64,000 nt of DNA. Origin: Coprinellus micaceus. Lineage: Eukaryota; Basidiomycota; Agaricomycetes; Agaricales; Psathyrellaceae. Positions 50,238-61,693 of the stretch are shown here, in pieces (positions within the stretch are counted from its first letter, which is position 1; each line of letters opens with the position of its first letter). Position numbers and translations under genes: made by a program. Under the pieces are notes generated by a model. That model saw only the letters and a list, made by a program, of their open reading frames with translations. It ran no database searches and was not told the origin of the DNA. The stretch lies in assembly GCA_951394405.1 (NCBI GenBank), contig OX596345.1, positions 1,240,001 to 1,304,000 of the forward strand. Reading direction: 5' to 3'.

Positions 50238-51448
50238 TCAAGTCGCTTCAGCCATTCTTACAGTGGCGACACCAATCTGACACTCGGGTATTGAGGAGCT
50301 CGCTATCTTGTCTGACGAGGTTCCCAGTCCTGGCGGGCGCTTAATCGCCTCACTCGGCATCACCACCATCACAGCCACTTCTACATTCTTCTGCATCGCG
50401 CTCTCGTTAACCCCCTGGGTAACTCCTTCATCCCTTGTCAACGATCGATTCTGCACCTTTTCTCGGGCGGGGCGCATCGAGCCTACATCGAGATCGGGAC
50501 GGGGAAAGGTGATCATCGAGACGCGCTGCCCCACAGATCCAAGTCCGCCCTCCACGTTCGAACGCGACCTAGGAGACCACGCGGGGAGGATACGGTTGTA
50601 CCACGGGCTACGAGTGTCTATGGCCTCATAAGGGGGCAGCGAATCTCGGTCTGCTGCGCCCTGTGGCAGGAGAGGGGACATCCCAGTCGTAATCCGGGAA
50701 TCGTTGCGTGTATTCGCCGAGCCAGACGTGAGGTTATGGAGGTGTTGGTATGGCTGCAAGTCTTTCGGTGTTCGTACAACCGTGGCGGAGAGGGGCTGGT
50801 AGGCAAATGCAGCGATAATAAAAAGGACGTCAGTTTAGCTCTACTACTCAGACGAATCATCAAATCGATGCGACGCACTTCGATGGCGCACCACGCCTCC
50901 GTTCCCTTCCGTTGAAGATTACTGGAGCCCGCAGGCTTGTGCTTGAGGTCATCATAGGAATGGCCCTTCTCGTCTACTGGCGCGAGCCAGACCTCGTGGA
51001 ATGTCGGCTTCTTCTTCATCAGCTCTTCATTCGACGCATTCCTCCCCTCCCTCGCCCTCTGGGGCTGAGTCGACCCAGCTGCCAACAACCCTCGGAAGGT
51101 AATCGCCCCTGCGCCATACGGGGGCACTCCGCTCAGTAAATCGTCCCTTTCCCTCCTTCGGCGTGCAGCAGCGCGTCGCCGCGAGCCGATCCCGCACGCG
51201 ACGAAGAGCAAGAGGACGACTATGAATGTGACGAGGAATCCAAAGAAGTAGTTCGCCCCTCGCGTCATGTTGGCGGGGCCTCCAGGCTCATAACCCTTGG
51301 TGCTCCCCTGCGATGCTGGGCGGGACGTCGCTTCAGGGCCGTAGTGGTAGGAACCGCCGTAGGCGTACGTGTAGGCGCCGGAGTAGGAGCCAGTGGGGTA
51401 TGACCAGTCTGACTCGGGCTTGGGGCGAGAGGTAGCGGCGTCCGACAT
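50238..51448 (-). CDS. single-pass membrane protein with cytosolic PPY motif
   Basis: Two exons joined by an intron of about 91 nt (GTGCGT..CTACCAG, about 50889-50799). The N-terminal part is rich in Tyr/Ser/Gly (GSYSGAYTYAYGGSYHYGP) and is followed by one hydrophobic helix at residues 66-89 (YFFGFLVTFIVVLLLFVACGIG). An arginine cluster after it (SRRRAAARRRRERDD) sets the C-terminus in the cytosol. The cytosolic part has FHEVWLAPVDEKGHSYDDLKHKP and SLPPYEAID, the latter a PPxY-like site that could recruit a WW-domain (Rsp5) ligase. It ends VAVMVVMPSEAIKRP .. CQIGVATVRMAEAT. No named family is recognised. Confidence 0.7.
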
Positions 51449-53293
51449 GGTGTGTTTCTGGGCCTCACGGAGTGGTAGGGTGCTGGGGGTAGAGGTGAAA
51501 GAGGGAGTGTATAGGTGAGGTTGCGAGATTAGCTTTGGTGATAGGCTTCAGGTCACCGTGACCGGGAAGCCCGGAGAGATAGGTGCCCAGCAGCGGGAAA
51601 CTCAAGGTTGGAGACTGCGTATAGGATATCCAAGGTGAGAGTAGCTAATAAATAACGTCCCAAGGACGAGTTAAATAAGGAATCTAGACCGGAACCCCGG
51701 GTTGAAGTATGACAGTGGGCAAGGTATTGTCGATCGGGGTCCTGCTGTGGTCGCCGTACCTCCAGGTCGGTCGAAGGGCGTGCTGCGGGCTTCTGAAGCA
51801 AATCAGTACACAGAACCCAAGAACCCAGGAGAGCAAAAAGAGGAGAAGAGGTTTAGGCTAACACGTCGCCACGTCTTATACGAAGCCTCGGTGTCGCAGA
51901 CCATCCGAGTCATCAGTCCGAGGCCAAACCCCGTCGGACGCCCCCATAGGACCAAACGTAACGAAGAGGAGTAGGAATATGGAAGCTTAAACGTCGAATT
52001 TACACACCTGACCGACAGTATGTGCGGATGTATCTGGCTGTTGTGTTTCCGAGAGGGGTTTCGAGGTACGAGTTGGTAGCTGACCCTGTCGAACTGCAAG
52101 AAGTAGGAGCGTGTGCCCCAGAAACGAGCACGAAACTCAAAGGGCCGCTGGCTGTGGGCCGAACAGGGCTAGCTCTGCCGGGTCATGTCGTCTGCTAGAG
52201 TCACAGTATGAGAGTTCGGGCGCCTTGTTCGGGAGACGCCCGTCAGAGTCGCGCTGGCGGGGCTATTTATGGTTTTATAATCTAATCTAATCTTGTTTGC
52301 TTGTCTGCGGCATGTTGCTGTTTAGATCCAAGGCTTCTGCCCTTCCAACCCGGCAGATTTGCCATGACTCCTTGTTCCGTTCTTCCATGTTCTCCCTTTA
52401 TTTTCTGCGAGGCGACCTCTGAACACACGGGCACAACGGCTCAACTCACTGCTGCTGCTGGGATGAAGACCTGACCAGGGTTGTCGTACCTGCGCCACAA
52501 TAACCGATGAACTGAATACAACTATTCCCAGTCGTCCCAATCGGCCTTCACGGCTCTGCTGCGGAAGCTCTTCCTGCTGCTGGGTAATTCGTAAGCATCT
52601 TGGAGGACTGAATATGCCGGATCATGCGCATGATGAAGCAAGCGAATGTGGTGTCTTCTCACCGAACATATTTCCAGTCCGCTGGGCTAAAAGTGGGATT
52701 CGTACAAATCTCGAACGCGGCATTGAAGGCTTGGACAGGCTCGCACTCGCGTGCAGTGACTCCGATGCGCGTTTCCTAGCGTCACTCACCATCTTGTAGC
52801 CCTCTGTACTGCAAGCGACACAGTTTGTATCGAGGGCGGTTATTCATCGGGGCATAATATCTTTCCGAGGTTTATGATTGCCTTCTCATCCATGTGAACA
52901 CTCCCTCTTCCAATCCACACATTTTCTCCGGCTGGTTGGCTTTGCATTCATTTGCTCCTTCCCCGCATTGTTTACTTCATCTGTGAGTCTTCGATTCTTC
53001 CTTGTCCCAACTGCCGAGGGCTGATCTGTGACGTCGAATAGGATCCTTCTGCCCTGCCTCTGGGTCGGAGGCTCGGGATAGCCTTCTCTTTTACTTTTTC
53101 CGTGGTACAGGGTACAGGCCTGGATTAAATGCGGGACAACACAAGACACTATTGGCTAGGGGTTGAAGCTCCTCCCAGGAAACAGCTTCCGGTGGCACAT
53201 GTTCCCTGGCGTTCCCCCGCCAGTGCTTCTGCAGGAAACATACATAAGAGGGGGCAGAATGGTCTCTCGAATCTACCCCATCGATCACCAAAA
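51449..53293. other. 1.8-kb divergent intergenic region
   Basis: No supported gene. It must hold the promoters of the membrane-protein gene and of the LPMO gene; a weak TATA-like ACATACATAAG lies about 60 bases before the LPMO ATG. Confidence 0.45.
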
Positions 53294-54558
53294 ATGCGCT
53301 TCGCCCTCACCGTAACAGCAGTCGCCAGCCTCATCGCGTCGGCTTCCGCCCACGCCACCTTCCAGCAGCTCTGGATCAATGGCGTTGACGCCGGTGTTGC
53401 CTGCACAAGGAGGGTGCAAAGCAACTCCCCCGTGACCAGCGCTACGAGCAATCAGATCGCTTGCAACGCATACGACAACAACTCCAATGTTTGCCCCGTC
53501 AAGGCTGGCGATACCCTCAAGGTCGAGATGCACCAGCAGAACGGCGACAGGTCGTGCAAGAACGAGGCTATCGGTGGTCAGCACTACGGCCCCGTCACGG
53601 TCAGCCCAGGTTTCTCGACTCTCACGCTTCCCCGTGCTAACCAAGAAATCAGGTCTACATGGCCAAGGTCGACAACGCCGCTTCCGCCAACCCCAACTCG
53701 GCTGGCTGGTTCAAGGTCTCAGAGGGTGGCCTGATGTCCAACAACCCCGACTACTTTGCCGTCCAGGTTCTCAACGACAACTGTGGGCACTGGCAGTTCA
53801 AGATTCCTTCTGACATCCAGGCCGGTGACTACCTCATCCGTGCCGAAGTCATTGGTATGTTGAGCGCATTCGAACGTACAGCATTGATTTGAATGTTTCT
53901 CTCATAGCTCTCCACGCTGCTGGCGCCGGAGGAGGTGCGCAATTCTACCCTGGTTGCTACCAGGTTCGCGTCTCTGGTGGCGGAAGTGCAAGCCCACCCA
54001 CCGTCCGCTTCCCTGGTGCCTACAGCAACAGCGACCCCGGCATCGCTGTCAACATTCACCAGGATCTCACTACCTACAAGAGTACGTCGCCTCCACATTT
54101 TATTTTATTTTTCGCTTCCCTTTCAACAATCTAATCTCTTGTCTTCCTTACAGTCCCTGGGCCCGCTCCTTACGGCACCCCCGCTGCCACTGTCGCATCC
54201 ACCAAGTGGCCCACCACTGCTACCTGGAACACTGCTCAACAGCCTGTTGCCAACCCCACCACCTACGTCCCCGCCGATGGTGGATCCCCCCAACCTACCA
54301 CCGCTACCGTCCCCAACGTGCCCACCACCACCGCCGCCCCCCAACCCACTACGACCGTCGTCACTCAGCCCTCTGCCCCTGCTGGTGGCGCCGCCCTCTA
54401 CGGACAATGCGGTGGCTCAGGATACTCTGGCCCAACGACATGCGCTCAGGGCAGTTGCACTAAGCTCAACGGTGAGTGGACTCCTTCTCCGCGTTTCGAG
54501 AAACGTGGACCTGATCTGCGGGTTCCCAACAGACTGGTACTCTCAGTGCACACCTTGA
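53294..54558 (+). CDS. AA9 lytic polysaccharide monooxygenase with CBM1
   Basis: Secreted copper enzyme that oxidatively cleaves cellulose. Exons: 53294-53599, 53653-53854, 53908-54081, 54154-54471 and 54533-54558. The signal peptide ([19 protein letters not shown]) is followed directly by His20 ([13 protein letters not shown]), the N-terminal His of the copper histidine brace. The second His lies in [15 protein letters not shown]. The later motif is [27 protein letters not shown], then [15 protein letters not shown] with the axial Tyr. A Pro/Thr linker of about 60 residues leads to a CBM1 ([16 protein letters not shown] .. DWYSQCTP), whose last Cys and Trp are on the final 26-nt exon. All active-site residues are present. 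Confidence 0.95.
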
Positions 54559-55209
54559 ACGAACTAACGAACATCCGTATAAATCTACACATTGTAATAC
54601 CCCGGCTGAATCCACAATTATTTCCTCCGATCTGGAGGTTGAAAAAGGTCACTCTCAAACTCAACTCCGTTTATGTTAGTACTAGAAACACAAGCATTAC
54701 CGCATTGTGAGGACGTAAGTCTCCTCATCGCGAGTCCAGAAATACTCTCCCAAGAGCGCTCACACCTAAATCTAGACATGTACGCGTGATTCAAGGAAGA
54801 TTCTCGTCATAAGAAGTCGGCTTTCTGGGTTGACAAACGCTTCTCCCCGCGTACCCCACAAACATACGATCTTCGAATGCCTACTTTGACCTAACCACCG
54901 ATCTTCCACCTATTGTCGAGCGGGCATTCTCAGCTCGAAAGTGAGTACTATAGGGAGACTAGCGCCCGCTGCCCAAAGTGCCCTATCGCCCCCATTAGTG
55001 CGTAGTTATTCATGAGGACGTTCTAGAATGCACTTCAATGACACCCCATGACTATGTGCTGCTGGAATCTGCCCACAAACCCAGGTACCAGCGCAAATCT
55101 GTCCACTGACTGTGAGTACAAGTGTTCTCTATGTTTGCTCATAAAAACCCTTATCTTCACCTGCAAGGCAGCCGCAACTACTTCCCGTACTACTTCTCAT
55201 ACCTTCAGC
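54559..55209. other. intergenic, promoter of the borosin gene
   Basis: No coding support. A TATA-like TCATAAAAA lies about 70 bases before the borosin ATG. Confidence 0.45.
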
Positions 55210-56561
55210 ATGTCCACTGACATAAACGGAACCTCGCCGTCGAAGAGGGGTCAATTGACAATCGTCGGCTCGGGCATCGCATCCATCAGCCACCTTACTC
55301 TCCAAGCCGTCTCTGCGATCGAGAATGCAGATATCGTCTGCTATGTCGTCGCCGATGGCGCGACCGAGGCATTCATTCGCAAGAAGAATCCCAACTCTCT
55401 TGACCTCTATCACCTCTACGGGGAGGACAAGCAGAGGACGGATACTTACATTCAGATGGCCGAGGTCAGTCTCCCATGTCCGCTGGCTGCAAGGGAATGG
55501 TGCTGACATCTTCCACAATACCTCATAGTTCATGCTCATCCGCGTACGCCAAGGCCAGAATGTCGTCGGCGTCTTCTACGGGCACCCAGGTGTCTTCGTT
55601 TGCCCGACTCACCGCGCGCTTTATATCGCCCGCAGTGAGGGTTATAAAGCCAGGATGCTGCCCGGGTTGTCCGCAGAGGACTGCCTCTTCGCCGACCTCG
55701 GCATTGACCCGTCGAGCGTCGGTTGCGTTACTTACGAGGCAACCGACCTCCTAGTGTTCAAGAGGCCCATTAACCCTGCAAGTCACTTGGTCTTGTACCA
55801 GGTCGGTATCGTTGGGAAGTCCAACTTCAAATTCGACTATACCTCAGATGAGGTGAGCGATCCTCAGCTAAACGCAAAGCAGATTTGCTCACGCCTTGTC
55901 GCAGAACATCCACTTCACCAAGCTCCTCGACCGTCTCGAAGAGGCGTACGGCCCCGACCACGCCATCACGCACTACATCGCACCTCTCTTCCCTACCGAA
56001 GAGCCGATCGCGGAGGAGTACAGCATCGCCCAACTCCGTTTGCCTGAAATTCAGGACAAGATCCACACCATCTCCACTTTCTACGTCCCACCAAAGATGA
56101 GCGAGTTTCTCATTTACGACGAGGCTCTTCTTGCGAGCCTGGGCGTCACTCACAAGCCCTCCGTACCGTACCCTTGGAACCCAGAGGCTTTGCCCTACGG
56201 CCCGAGGGAGAAGAAAGCCATCGACCTCTTGGCTGAGCATGAGCCACCGAAGGGGTACAGGCCGCTGAAAGAACGTTCGGGTCTTCTCACCGTTTTGGAG
56301 AAGCTCTGCTTGGAACCCCTCGAGATGAAGAAGTATAACGAGGACCGTCAGGTGTACGCCGATGGTTTGAAAGGGTTAACCGAGGGTGAGAAGGAGGCAT
56401 TGGTTAGGGGAGACCACAGAACCCTCGCGGGCGCTTTGAAAGGTGTGTTTCTCCTCCTCGCTCAGGAACTACACTGACATATGGTCCACACATCAGTTGG
56501 AGACACGCCCACCAATCCGGCTGCGCTGGTGTTCACTTTCATTATCACGAGACTGGACTGA
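55210..56561 (+). CDS. borosin precursor: self-methylating alpha-N-methyltransferase fused to core peptide (OphMA-like)
   Basis: The enzyme uses SAM to methylate backbone amides of its own C-terminus, which is later released as a peptide. Exons: 55210-55464, 55529-55852, 55905-56442 and 56497-56561; 393 residues. The N-terminal tetrapyrrole-methylase-like domain opens [20 protein letters not shown]. It contains Y67, Y70, R76 and Y80, which align with OphMA Y63, Y66, R72 and Y76 as I recall that sequence. Then come [61 protein letters not shown] and a clasp region with [16 protein letters not shown] and STFYVPPK. Exon 4 adds 21 residues (373-393) ending [13 protein letters not shown], the predicted core. 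No prolyl oligopeptidase is nearby. Confidence 0.9.
56443..56496 (+). other. last intron of the borosin gene, readable through
   Basis: 54 nt, donor AAAG|GTGTGT, branch CACTGAC, acceptor CATCAG. If not removed, the frame stays open for 11 more codons and ends [11 protein letters not shown] at a stop at 56475-56477, giving a different hydrophobic C-terminus. Confidence 0.6.
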
Positions 56562-57053
56562 ACGCCTTCCTCGCACCTTTGCCCCGAAGTGTCGAACGTA
56601 AAGAAGAATGAGAAGGAACTTGTATCATAATTTTAGCAATCTGAACGTACGAAGTATGAGATCCGGTCACCCACCGAAGTCACGCAACTCGAGTGGCGAA
56701 GCAACGAAATAGTACAAGACGGCAGTACTTGTCAATACCAGGTGCTGCTCTACCCCGGCTCGGAGTTCACAATCGACTCAGCGAAAGCCCGGTGGCCGGG
56801 GCCAGCGTTCCCAACCGCGTGACAGTCTAACTGAGCTGACAAACCTGTTTATCAGCACCAAGCCCTGCACGGGCGGCTATCGTATCTCCTTCCTCATCGA
56901 GCCTCCCGAGAACCGCGGAACGTCCGAAAGAGTCTCGGCGTCGGTGCATACTTCCCCAGTGGCTAAGCTAGGCGTACCTCGAACCGTGGTAGCAATGGTG
57001 AGGCTGATAAACGATGGGCGATCTGGTCACTCTTCACGTGCATTTCCAGACTG
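56562..57053. other. intergenic
   Basis: 3' flank of the borosin gene and upstream region of GHR copy 2; no feature besides the TATA box that follows. Confidence 0.45.
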
Positions 57054-57060
57054 TATAAAT
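57054..57060 (+). promoter_or_regulatory. TATA box of GHR copy 2
   Basis: TATAAAT 76 bases before the ATG, followed by a CA-rich leader. Confidence 0.6.
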
Positions 57061-57135
57061 GGGAATCCCATTCGAAATTGACACTACCCACAGCAAACAC
57101 CAACCCCTCTTCAACCGACGCTCTTCCTCATATTA

Positions 57136-58578
57136 ATGGCAACCCGGAACGTGAATGCTAAGCCCGATGTTGAGAACATCCCAGCGGCTTCGGACGGCTC
57201 TTTCAAGCGCCCAGCGTCGACATTCCGTGGTGTCATCGAACGCGGAGGAAGGTTCGAGCCTGAGAAAGGTGCGTGGCCCTCCTATACTAGACTGCCAGCG
57301 CCTAATTCCGTTTTCCCCTTGTTATTGTAGATCGGTACCATCTATACGTCTCGTATGCATGCCGTGAGTGGCGTCCAAGTACCTGCAATGGCAGAACGAC
57401 TACTGACTTCGGTGACTTTAGCCTGGGCAACACGAGCTCTCATTGGGAGGAAACTGAAGGGCCTCGAAGATGTCATTTGTCGGTCACGTTCACTGCTGGC
57501 TTGTTCATTGGATCGGGATGCTCACAGCCGCTGACTCTAGCTGTTACCAAAGTGTCCCCTCACATGGACGAGGTCGGGTGGGCGTTCGCCTCCGTTCAGC
57601 CGTATCCAGGCGCCGAAGAGGATCCGCTTTATGGCTATGACCATGTAAAGGATCTCTACCTCAAGGCAGATCCCGACTACACTGGCAGGTCGGTGGTGGT
57701 GATGTGTCACCACACCCTCTCAATCCCGTACCTGACTGAAGGGCATTTATAGGTATACTGTCCCTATTCTGTGGGACAAAAAGACTGAGACGCTAGTGAA
57801 CAATGAGAGCTCCGAGATCCTTCGCATCCTGAACACGGGCTTCAACGAACTGCTTTCCGCGGATAAGGCGGCAGTCGACTTGTATCCTGAAGAGCTGCGA
57901 AGCGACATAGATTCTCTCAACGACCTGATTTACGCGGGGATAAACAGTGAGTACCATTCAGCAGCTCAAGGAACGATATGGCATGCTGGCTTGCTCACTC
58001 TCATTAGATGGTGTTTACAGGGCGGGTTTCGCAACTTCGCAAGACGCGTACGAAAAAGCCGTGCACGAGGTGTTCGATGCCCTTGATAAAGTCGAGGAGC
58101 TTTTGAAAGGAAAGGATTACCTTGTCGGTAGCCGCTTGACAGAAGCCGATGTCCGGCTTTTCGTGACAATCGTCAGTGCTTCAGTCCTATACTTCTCATG
58201 CCTTCATTTGACCAAAGTGAATTGTAGGTTCGCTTCGACCCAGTCTACCATGGACACTACAAATGCAACTTCCGCACCATTCGCGATGGGTACTCCGCTA
58301 TTGACCTGTACGAACTCTTATCTTTCATGGAAAATCCCCGTGAGCTGAGTAGAAAACTATCCAGGTGGTTGAGGAAGATGTACTGGAAGGTGGATGCATT
58401 CCAGTCGACCACCAATTTTGATCATATCAAAGAGTTCTACTACTGGTCGCAAATCAAGGTATTTACAACCTCAACACCTCATTATTGGATTCCACGTATG
58501 CTCACCGATGATACCCCTTAGATCAACCCTACAAGAGTGGTTCCCGTTGGTCCTGTGCCTCATATTCGGCCGTTGTGA
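57136..58578 (+). CDS. glutathionyl-hydroquinone reductase (Xi-class GST), copy 2
   Basis: Same enzyme family and exon plan as the gene at 35040-36459. The start MATRNVNAKPDVENI leads to GSFKRPASTFRGVIERGGRF. Small exons give [11 protein letters not shown] and PWATRALIGRKLKGLEDVI, again splitting the catalytic CPWA. Then [170 protein letters not shown]. It ends [18 protein letters not shown]. It is intact. The active Cys and the GHR-specific 'YLKADP' block are conserved. It lies 0.6 kb downstream of the borosin gene in the same direction. Confidence 0.92.
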
Positions 58579-58858
58579 CCAGATAAATGCGGCCAAGGTC
58601 TACCTGTAGTGTTTTGATTCTTTTTAACCATTTTATGCATGAATTGCCTAGTTTTTACTCCAGAAATGGCCTTGGAGATCCAAGCGTCGCCAGCAGACGA
58701 ACGGAGGCACCTCCAAGCGCCCGGCGCTGATCAATTGATGCTTGATGACCACGGATCAAACATACTTCCGGAGTTTATAGTGACCTGGACCGCTGGGCCC
58801 GACAAGGTTTGACACAGTCCACGTTCAACTCCTCCCCCCTTTCTCCCACTCACCCTTC

Positions 58859-59877
58859 ATGACCATGGCTTTATTCCGTGCCCCAACACGTTCATCTGCG
58901 GGTACCTCAGACGGGAAGTCAACGGCACCCTCGTCCGCCAACGAAATGACACCCTTGACAGCCTCACGCGCTGGGGGTTCCAGTCCTGTGGCGGGGCCCT
59001 CAAACGGGTCACCTCAGGAGAGGAAGCCCAAATTCGGGTTCTCTGAGGTCGCAAAGCTTTTCATCAAGATGAAGAGGCACAGGAGGAGGGCTTCAGTCTC
59101 ACAGGCTGCGCCGCAGGAGGGTGCTGGGCATGAGTCATCGACATCGGGCCAGGCTGGGGTGTCCAGTGCCCAGGGTTCCAACGATCTCCGCCAGGTTCTC
59201 TCGGTATCGACGAGTCTGACTCCACCCAACGGTGGGAGCGATGATATGGGGCTGGACGAAGACTTGACACCCCCTGCTACCCCTCATCGTGCACCCTCGC
59301 CACCTACAAGCCCCCGAAGAGTCCAAATCCGACACTTCGGACCCCACTCTATATTCCACCGCGACGGCAAAGCGAATAAACCTCACCACCTGTATTCGTC
59401 CTCTGGGGACCAATCGATTACGCACCCAGGCATGAAGGAGAGCGCTTTGATTTGTCCCGCCTTACCCGTCGAGTATACAGACAGGTTCGAGTGCGTGGGC
59501 GGTGTCAATGCCGTTACTTTGTTGAGGGCGACGAGGAACACGCTCTTGGAAACTGTCGGGGACCTCGGATGGAACGCTCTCGTTGATGAATCGTGAGTCG
59601 GGTCTTTACCTTGAAGTCTAAATTGAAATTGACACGTTTACAGGTGGGAATGCACGATCTGCGGGCCCAAGCACGGCAGCTACAAGGTCGAGGTACGTTT
59701 CGACGCAACTTCGTTCCCGAGCCATAGTAAATTCTGACCGTCCGTGATCTGAAACAGGTCAGCTACTCGGCCTCTGCAACACAGTCCACTCGCCCGGATG
59801 CCCATCGGCCCGTCGCACTTGACCGTGTCAAGGGCATCCCTGGCCTGATGACCATCGTCAAGCGCGAGGACGTTTAG
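58859..59877 (+). CDS. hypothetical basidiomycete protein with disordered N-terminus
   Basis: Three exons: 58859 to about 59593, a small exon WECTICGPKHGSYKVE, then VSYSASATQSTRPDAHRPVALDRVKGIPGLMTIVKREDV. The first 200 or so residues are Ser/Pro/Thr-rich and probably disordered, with a short basic helix (EVAKLFIKMKRHRRRASV) and several S/T-P sites (LTPPATPHRAPSPPTSPRR), likely kinase targets. The C-terminal part from ALICPALPVEYTDRFECVGGVNAVTLLRATRNTLLETVGDLGWNALVDES is ordered and looks like the conserved domain. No signal peptide or membrane helix. I do not recognise a function. A second Met lies two codons in. Confidence 0.68.
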
Positions 59878-60367
59878 TTCTGACACCCTTTCACGAAGTC
59901 TCTCAACTTGAACTTAACCCAGTCCTCTCCCGCTGGTTACTCTACAACTCGAATAATTATTCCGAGGAAAACCTCAGCCCTGGCTATGGCCAAATAGAAG
60001 CATCCCGCGTAGATACGCCATATTCCCCTGCTTTCCTTTACCCTGTCTTTACACCCTCATTGCACGACAACCCCTCGCGACAGTCCTACTTTCGACCTTT
60101 ATTCCTTGGTAAATAATGCATCACCTCACCGTTCATTTACATTTCACGCTACGGACTGTTTCATTCCACGGACTCCCTGTCATCTTTCATTCCTTTCCCC
60201 TCTTGCACTCTCATTGGCGCGCCCAATGGACAAATGTCCCCGTATCTTACCATAACTTCCTCTAATTCCTAATCATCGCGGTTCCCTGGACCAAAGATTC
60301 CCCTGTACAGTACCTCCCAAGTTTGTGGGTGCCACATTCATCATCCCGTCAAAGATACTCTGGAAAC
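59878..60367. other. intergenic between convergent genes
   Basis: CT-rich 3' flanks; no gene or repeat recognised. Confidence 0.5.
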
Positions 60368-61324
60368 CTACAAACAAATGTTGCAAAGGGAGATCCACAA
60401 TCCAATATACACAGGGACCGACCGTACAAAACTAGTTCCAGAACCGTCTGGTGAAGAACCTGTTGAACCGAACCAACGACGCGACATTCGAGAAACTTCG
60501 TCGTTCGTAGTTACCCCCGAGTTCTCGTCAGAGGGAGGCCCCGCACCCAACAAAGCCGTTAGAGGGTCGGCCGGAGGTCCTGCTATTGCTGGCTGACTGG
60601 CACCTGAAGGCGGGCTAGGTGTAGGAGCCGGCGGTCCCTCGCTTTCCGCGCTTGAAATGGTGCTCACAGAGCTCGTTGAAGCGTTGGGCAGTGTTGCCGA
60701 AAAAGTCGTGGCTGATGATGGCGGAGAAGTTGGGGAGGTTGAAGAAGGGGTCGAGGTTGAGGTTGGGATCGAAGTAACACTTCCAATCGTAAATGTCCTC
60801 GGAATTCCCGAATCGCCCGGGGTAGAGGTGAGGTGAGGGTTGCCAACGATGATGCGGTCCATATTTCTACCTCCCGCCCTGCAGAAGTTGATCAAATCTA
60901 TGGAACACGTATGTTGAGCCACGAGCTTCGTCGATTTATGAAAGAATCGAGGGATGTCGCACCATCCAGAACGTTCTGAAGTGTACCGAGGTCGCCGTTC
61001 GGGTTTCGACACATAGCGCAGGAGTATACGCCATTGGTGTAGGCATGGGTGCAGTGGAGGTTGACTTCGAATGGCTGGAGTCAGTCGTGAATCGTGAGTA
61101 TGGACGGAACACACATAAGTTGGAGCTCTTACCAGATTCTGTATCGCGTCTACGGGGTCACAAACGCCAGTGCAGTCTGCGCGCTTAGTTATTGCAGGTA
61201 GGGTGAGTCCATAAACGAAATGCAGGGTTGTATTCAATTGTAGTGGGCGTAAGGCAGGGGTAGAGCCGACGAGAATGTCGAATATGAAGGAAATGAGGAA
61301 CAGAAGGATGAAGAAGACAGCCAT
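60368..61324 (-). CDS. secreted Ser/Thr-rich, cysteine-containing surface protein
   Basis: Three exons. The start at 61324 (MAVFFILLFLISFIFDILVG) is a strong signal peptide; another Met lies 14 codons upstream. The mature region carries a cysteine-containing domain: DCTGVCDPVDAIQNL, PFEVNLHCTHAYTNGVYSCAMCRNPNGDLGTLQNVLD and DLINFCRAGG. It is followed by about 100 residues rich in Ser, Thr and Pro, likely O-glycosylated. A hydrophobic C-terminal end (SVPVYIGLWISLCNICL) could be a GPI-attachment signal. A cell-wall or surface role is inferred. Cys-domain plus S/T-tail proteins of this layout are frequent and uncharacterised in mushrooms. Confidence 0.7.
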   Translation of the reverse strand: MAVFFILLFLISFIFDILVGSTPALRPLQLNTTLHFVYGLTLPAITKRADCTGVCDPVDAIQNLVRAPTYVCSVHTHDSRLTPAIRSQPPLHPCLHQWRILLRYVSKPERRPRYTSERSGWCDIPRFFHKSTKLVAQHTCSIDLINFCRAGGRNMDRIIVGNPHLTSTPGDSGIPRTFTIGSVTSIPTSTSTPSSTSPTSPPSSATTFSATLPNASTSSVSTISSAESEGPPAPTPSPPSGASQPAIAGPPADPLTALLGAGPPSDENSGVTTNDEVSRMSRRWFGSTGSSPDGSGTSFVRSVPVYIGLWISLCNICL

Positions 61325-61693
61325 GGCTGAAATGGAGTAGAACGAGGTAGGGACAGAGATGCTCAAGAGTGGCTGGGAGTCAGTGGTGGGGGGGACAGAA
61401 GTATATCCCTTGCGCAGATGAGAAACAAAGTCAGGAAAGCCGGAAGATGTGGGCGGAGAACATGAGAGGTCCGTTTTCGCATATATGTGGGCAGTGGTCT
61501 GTGGGCGTGGTGATAGGGAAGTGTACTCTTGATACTGTCGGACGTATGACAGGGGGTGGTATCGGTCTCTGGTTCCGTGCGTACCAGCGGCGAGTTCGAC
61601 AATGATTGCGTGGTCTGGACATTTGGCATAAGATCGGTGGGCGACTCTATGAGCTGCCGCAGCCCCGGGGGACCGTCAAAAAGGAGACGCGGG

